A DNA stretch of 32,713 nucleotides from Planctomycetaceae bacterium (GTDB lineage Bacteria; Planctomycetota; Planctomycetia; Pirellulales; UBA1268). The notes beneath the pieces are model-generated. The model was not told where the DNA came from, made no database searches, and saw only the letters and a program-made list of their open reading frames with translations. Positions 30,987 through 32,713 of the stretch are shown here, one piece after another. Made by a program: the position numbers and the translations under genes. The stretch is taken from assembly GCA_005789975.1 (NCBI GenBank), contig SXWC01000167.1, positions 1-32,713 on the forward strand, given 5' to 3'. Each line of letters opens with the position of its first letter. Position 1 is the stretch's first letter.

Positions 30987-32713
30987 TCAACGCGCCGGCG
31001 TGGATGTCGCCGGCGTGGATGTCGTCGGCAGGTGACGGTCGGGCATTTCGAGCGCGAGCAGGTGGAGTGCGGTCACGTAGAGCCTGCCGCCGTATTCGCC
31101 CCACCGGTCGGGCACGGGCCGCACGGGATCCCAGCTGCCCGCCTTCGGGCCCGCCGACTCCTGATGGGCGGCGAGCACCTCGACGAGCCGGCCATACCAA
31201 CGATTCCAGTCGTCACCGCCGGTATGCACGAGCACCTGCGAGGCGTAATACCAGAGGTAGGAGTCGCGGACCTTCTCCGCTCCACCACCGTAGGAGGGCT
31301 CGAGCGCGGCGAGCACGCGGGCCGCGGCGGCCACGCGCGGATCGCCCGCCCGGTCGCCGGTGTGCAATCGCATGAGGCCCCCCACCGCCGTCATGCACGC
31401 GGTCGAGAGCCGCGAGCGGCGCTGGTCCTGCTTCCGCGGGTTGTAGGCGTAGCGGGTGGCGTCGTCGCGGGCGGCGGCCGCTTCGAGCAGCCGGCGAACT
31501 CCCGGCAGCGTGGCCGGATCGGTCTTCACCCCCGCGAGGTCGCCCGCCCGCACCGCGACCAGCATCCAGCCGCTCACGGAGAGATCGGCGTCGCTGCGGG
31601 GAGTGTATCGCCAGCCGCCGAGCTCCGGGTGCTGGCTGGTGGCGATGAAGCGACACGCCTTTTCGGCCGCGGGCTTCAGGAGCGGGTCGCCCGTCATCCC
31701 CACCGCCTCGCAGACCGCGATCGACGCGATGCCATGGCTGTAGAGCCAGGCGCAGCTGTTGGAGAGATCGTCGGCCGGGAGGAAGAGATCGCCGTCGGGC
31801 TTCTGGATCGCGAGCAGATACTCGAGGCCCCGGCGGACCGTGTCACGGTAGCGGCCGTCGAAGTGATCATGCCCCGCGCCCAAAAAACTCAGCAGCGCCA
31901 GGCCCGTGGCGGCGGTGTCGGATTCGAGTTTCGGCAGGTCGGCGGGCGTCGCTCCGGCGAAAGCCCCGAGCCGCCAGCGGCCGTCTGCCTGCTGCGAGCG
32001 GGCGAGAAAATCGAGCCCACGATCGACGATCGTCCGCGCCTGCCGTGCGACCTCGCGGTCGGTGACTTTTTCGCCGCCGGCGGCGGCCGAGTCACCGGCG
32101 GTGCGCCGGGCGAAGGCCGCGGCCACGTCGCGCACGCGGCCCTCCGGGGGGAGGGCCACCGCGGCGATCCGCTGGGGCAGACCGGGATCGTCGCCGCCGC
32201 GTCGGCGTCCGGCGGCTGACAGAGCACTGCCGGCATCGGCCACGTTCACCGACAGCCCCTCGCCCTCGTCGTCCACGTCGCTGCCCGCGGTGCCGGAGCG
32301 GGAAGATGCCCTCGCGCTGCGACCGCGGGCACCGCCACCGGCCAACCGGTCGAGCGCTCTGGGACCAGGCCGGCCAGCGGGCATCCCGCCGCCGGCTTCC
32401 TTCCCGCCGTCGCTCTTCCCGCCTGCCCCCTTGTCGCCTGCCCCCTTGTCGCCGTCGCCGGCAGAGCCGCCGCGGTTCGCGAGCATGTCGGCCTTGCCGT
32501 TGCCGCCCAAGCTGCCGCTTGCCGTCGTCGTCGAGGCTCGGCCGGGTGTCGTGGCATCTCCCCCGCCATCGCCGTCGAGGCGGCCCGCGGTCCGCGACGA
32601 CGCTCGCGCAGCCATCCAGCCGCCTCCGTCGGGAGCAGCCGCAGCGACATCGCTCCCCGGAGGCGCGGTGGCATCGGCCGCGGCCGATCCACGCCGCGCC
32701 GCGGCCGCGGCGG
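30987..32713 (-). CDS. Squalene-cyclase/prenyltransferase-like repeat protein, 5' end beyond the window
   Basis: The frame is open to the right edge with no stop, so the start may lie outside; an internal ATG at 32615 is possible. The C-terminal 340 residues (about 32090-30987) are alpha/alpha-barrel repeats: IVDRGLDFLARSQQADGRWR, YRDTVRRGLEYLLAIQKPDG, EKACRFIATSQHPELGGWRY, LSVSGWMLVAVRAGD, YLWYYASQVLVHTGGDDWNR and GGRLYVTALHLLALEM. These match the prenyltransferase/squalene oxidase repeat proteins abundant in planctomycetes, which lack the DxDD catalytic motif and are of unknown function. The N-terminal part is Gly/Ala/Asp-rich low complexity with KGAGDKGAGGK repeats and no visible signal peptide. 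The C-terminus ends in TSTPATSTPAR. Convergent with mesX, 65 bases apart. Confidence 0.85.
   Translation of the reverse strand, partial: AAAAARRGSAAADATAPPGSDVAAAAPDGGGWMAARASSRTAGRLDGDGGGDATTPGRASTTTASGSLGGNGKADMLANRGGSAGDGDKGAGDKGAGGKSDGGKEAGGGMPAGRPGPRALDRLAGGGARGRSARASSRSGTAGSDVDDEGEGLSVNVADAGSALSAAGRRRGGDDPGLPQRIAAVALPPEGRVRDVAAAFARRTAGDSAAAGGEKVTDREVARQARTIVDRGLDFLARSQQADGRWRLGAFAGATPADLPKLESDTAATGLALLSFLGAGHDHFDGRYRDTVRRGLEYLLAIQKPDGDLFLPADDLSNSCAWLYSHGIASIAVCEAVGMTGDPLLKPAAEKACRFIATSQHPELGGWRYTPRSDADLSVSGWMLVAVRAGDLAGVKTDPATLPGVRRLLEAAAARDDATRYAYNPRKQDQRRSRLSTACMTAVGGLMRLHTGDRAGDPRVAAAARVLAALEPSYGGGAEKVRDSYLWYYASQVLVHTGGDDWNRWYGRLVEVLAAHQESAGPKAGSWDPVRPVPDRWGEYGGRLYVTALHLLALEMPDRHLPTTSTPATSTPAR
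32421..32450 (-). repeat. Two perfect 15-base tandem units in the low-complexity region
   Basis: 32421-32435 and 32436-32450 are identical and encode DKGAG repeats in the N-terminal linker of the repeat protein, a likely slippage expansion. Confidence 0.85.

Noticed and set aside
32421..32450. Possible CRISPR-like repeat
   Set aside because: Only two 15-base units without spacers, within a coding low-complexity region.

Overview
The window is high-GC DNA from a bacterium that is almost certainly a planctomycete (Planctomycetota, probably Pirellulales-like). The main reasons are a paired secreted cytochrome-type DUF1549/DUF1553 protein and DUF1501 protein, a Tat-exported Gfo/Idh/MocA oxidoreductase, a squalene-cyclase-like repeat protein with a long low-complexity N-terminus, a short cysteine-rich exported protein, and many loosely packed single genes. 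This is inferred from gene families; no rRNA is present.

Layout. 1-3749: the 3' part of an ABC-F ATPase, a DUF2293-type protein, a YihY/BrkB membrane protein on the minus strand, and a small protein with a histone-H1-like lysine/alanine tail. 3750-4134: no protein gene, but hairpins, a strong Shine-Dalgarno match and a Rho-independent terminator, all on the minus strand, suggest a small structured transcript or a long 3' UTR. 4135-6312 (minus): a spermidine-synthase-like Rossmann methyltransferase downstream of a large conserved protein of unknown function. 6643-10540: the DUF1549/DUF1553 and DUF1501 pair. 10730-11137: the Cys-rich exported protein, followed by hairpins.

11210-12858 is a junkyard of broken mobile DNA: an IS91-like transposase tail, a small gene with a truncated nucleotidyltransferase-like partner, an IS21 IstA fragment and a frameshifted ISL3 transposase fragment. 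12895-16703 (minus) is a carbohydrate unit: a GT4 glycosyltransferase fused to a helical-barrel domain, then a GH130 family enzyme. 16981-18633 (minus) is a CBS/DRTGG-regulated family II pyrophosphatase. 18884-23191 (plus) holds the oxidoreductase, an RND/MMPL-type exporter and a RidA-like protein. 23440-26256 (minus) is an APC-type transporter followed by a DUF429 protein. 26393-29149 is a very large exported protein built of repeated small beta-barrel-like units around a PDZ-like domain. 29206-29799 (minus) is a membrane-anchored cyclic-nucleotide-binding protein. 29905-30921 is a MesX (DUF1852) homologue. 30987 to the right edge (minus) is the alpha/alpha-barrel repeat protein, open at the edge.

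Most genes look like independent housekeeping or cell-surface functions. The items most worth a second look are the minus-strand structured transcript at 3749-4035, the 24-base repeat shared by the IS91-like tail at 11210 and a site just after mesX at 30921, the GT4-toroid/GH130 pair, the multi-repeat PDZ protein, and the MesX homologue without its usual partner in view. I did not find a convincing defence system, CRISPR array, tRNA, rRNA or prophage.
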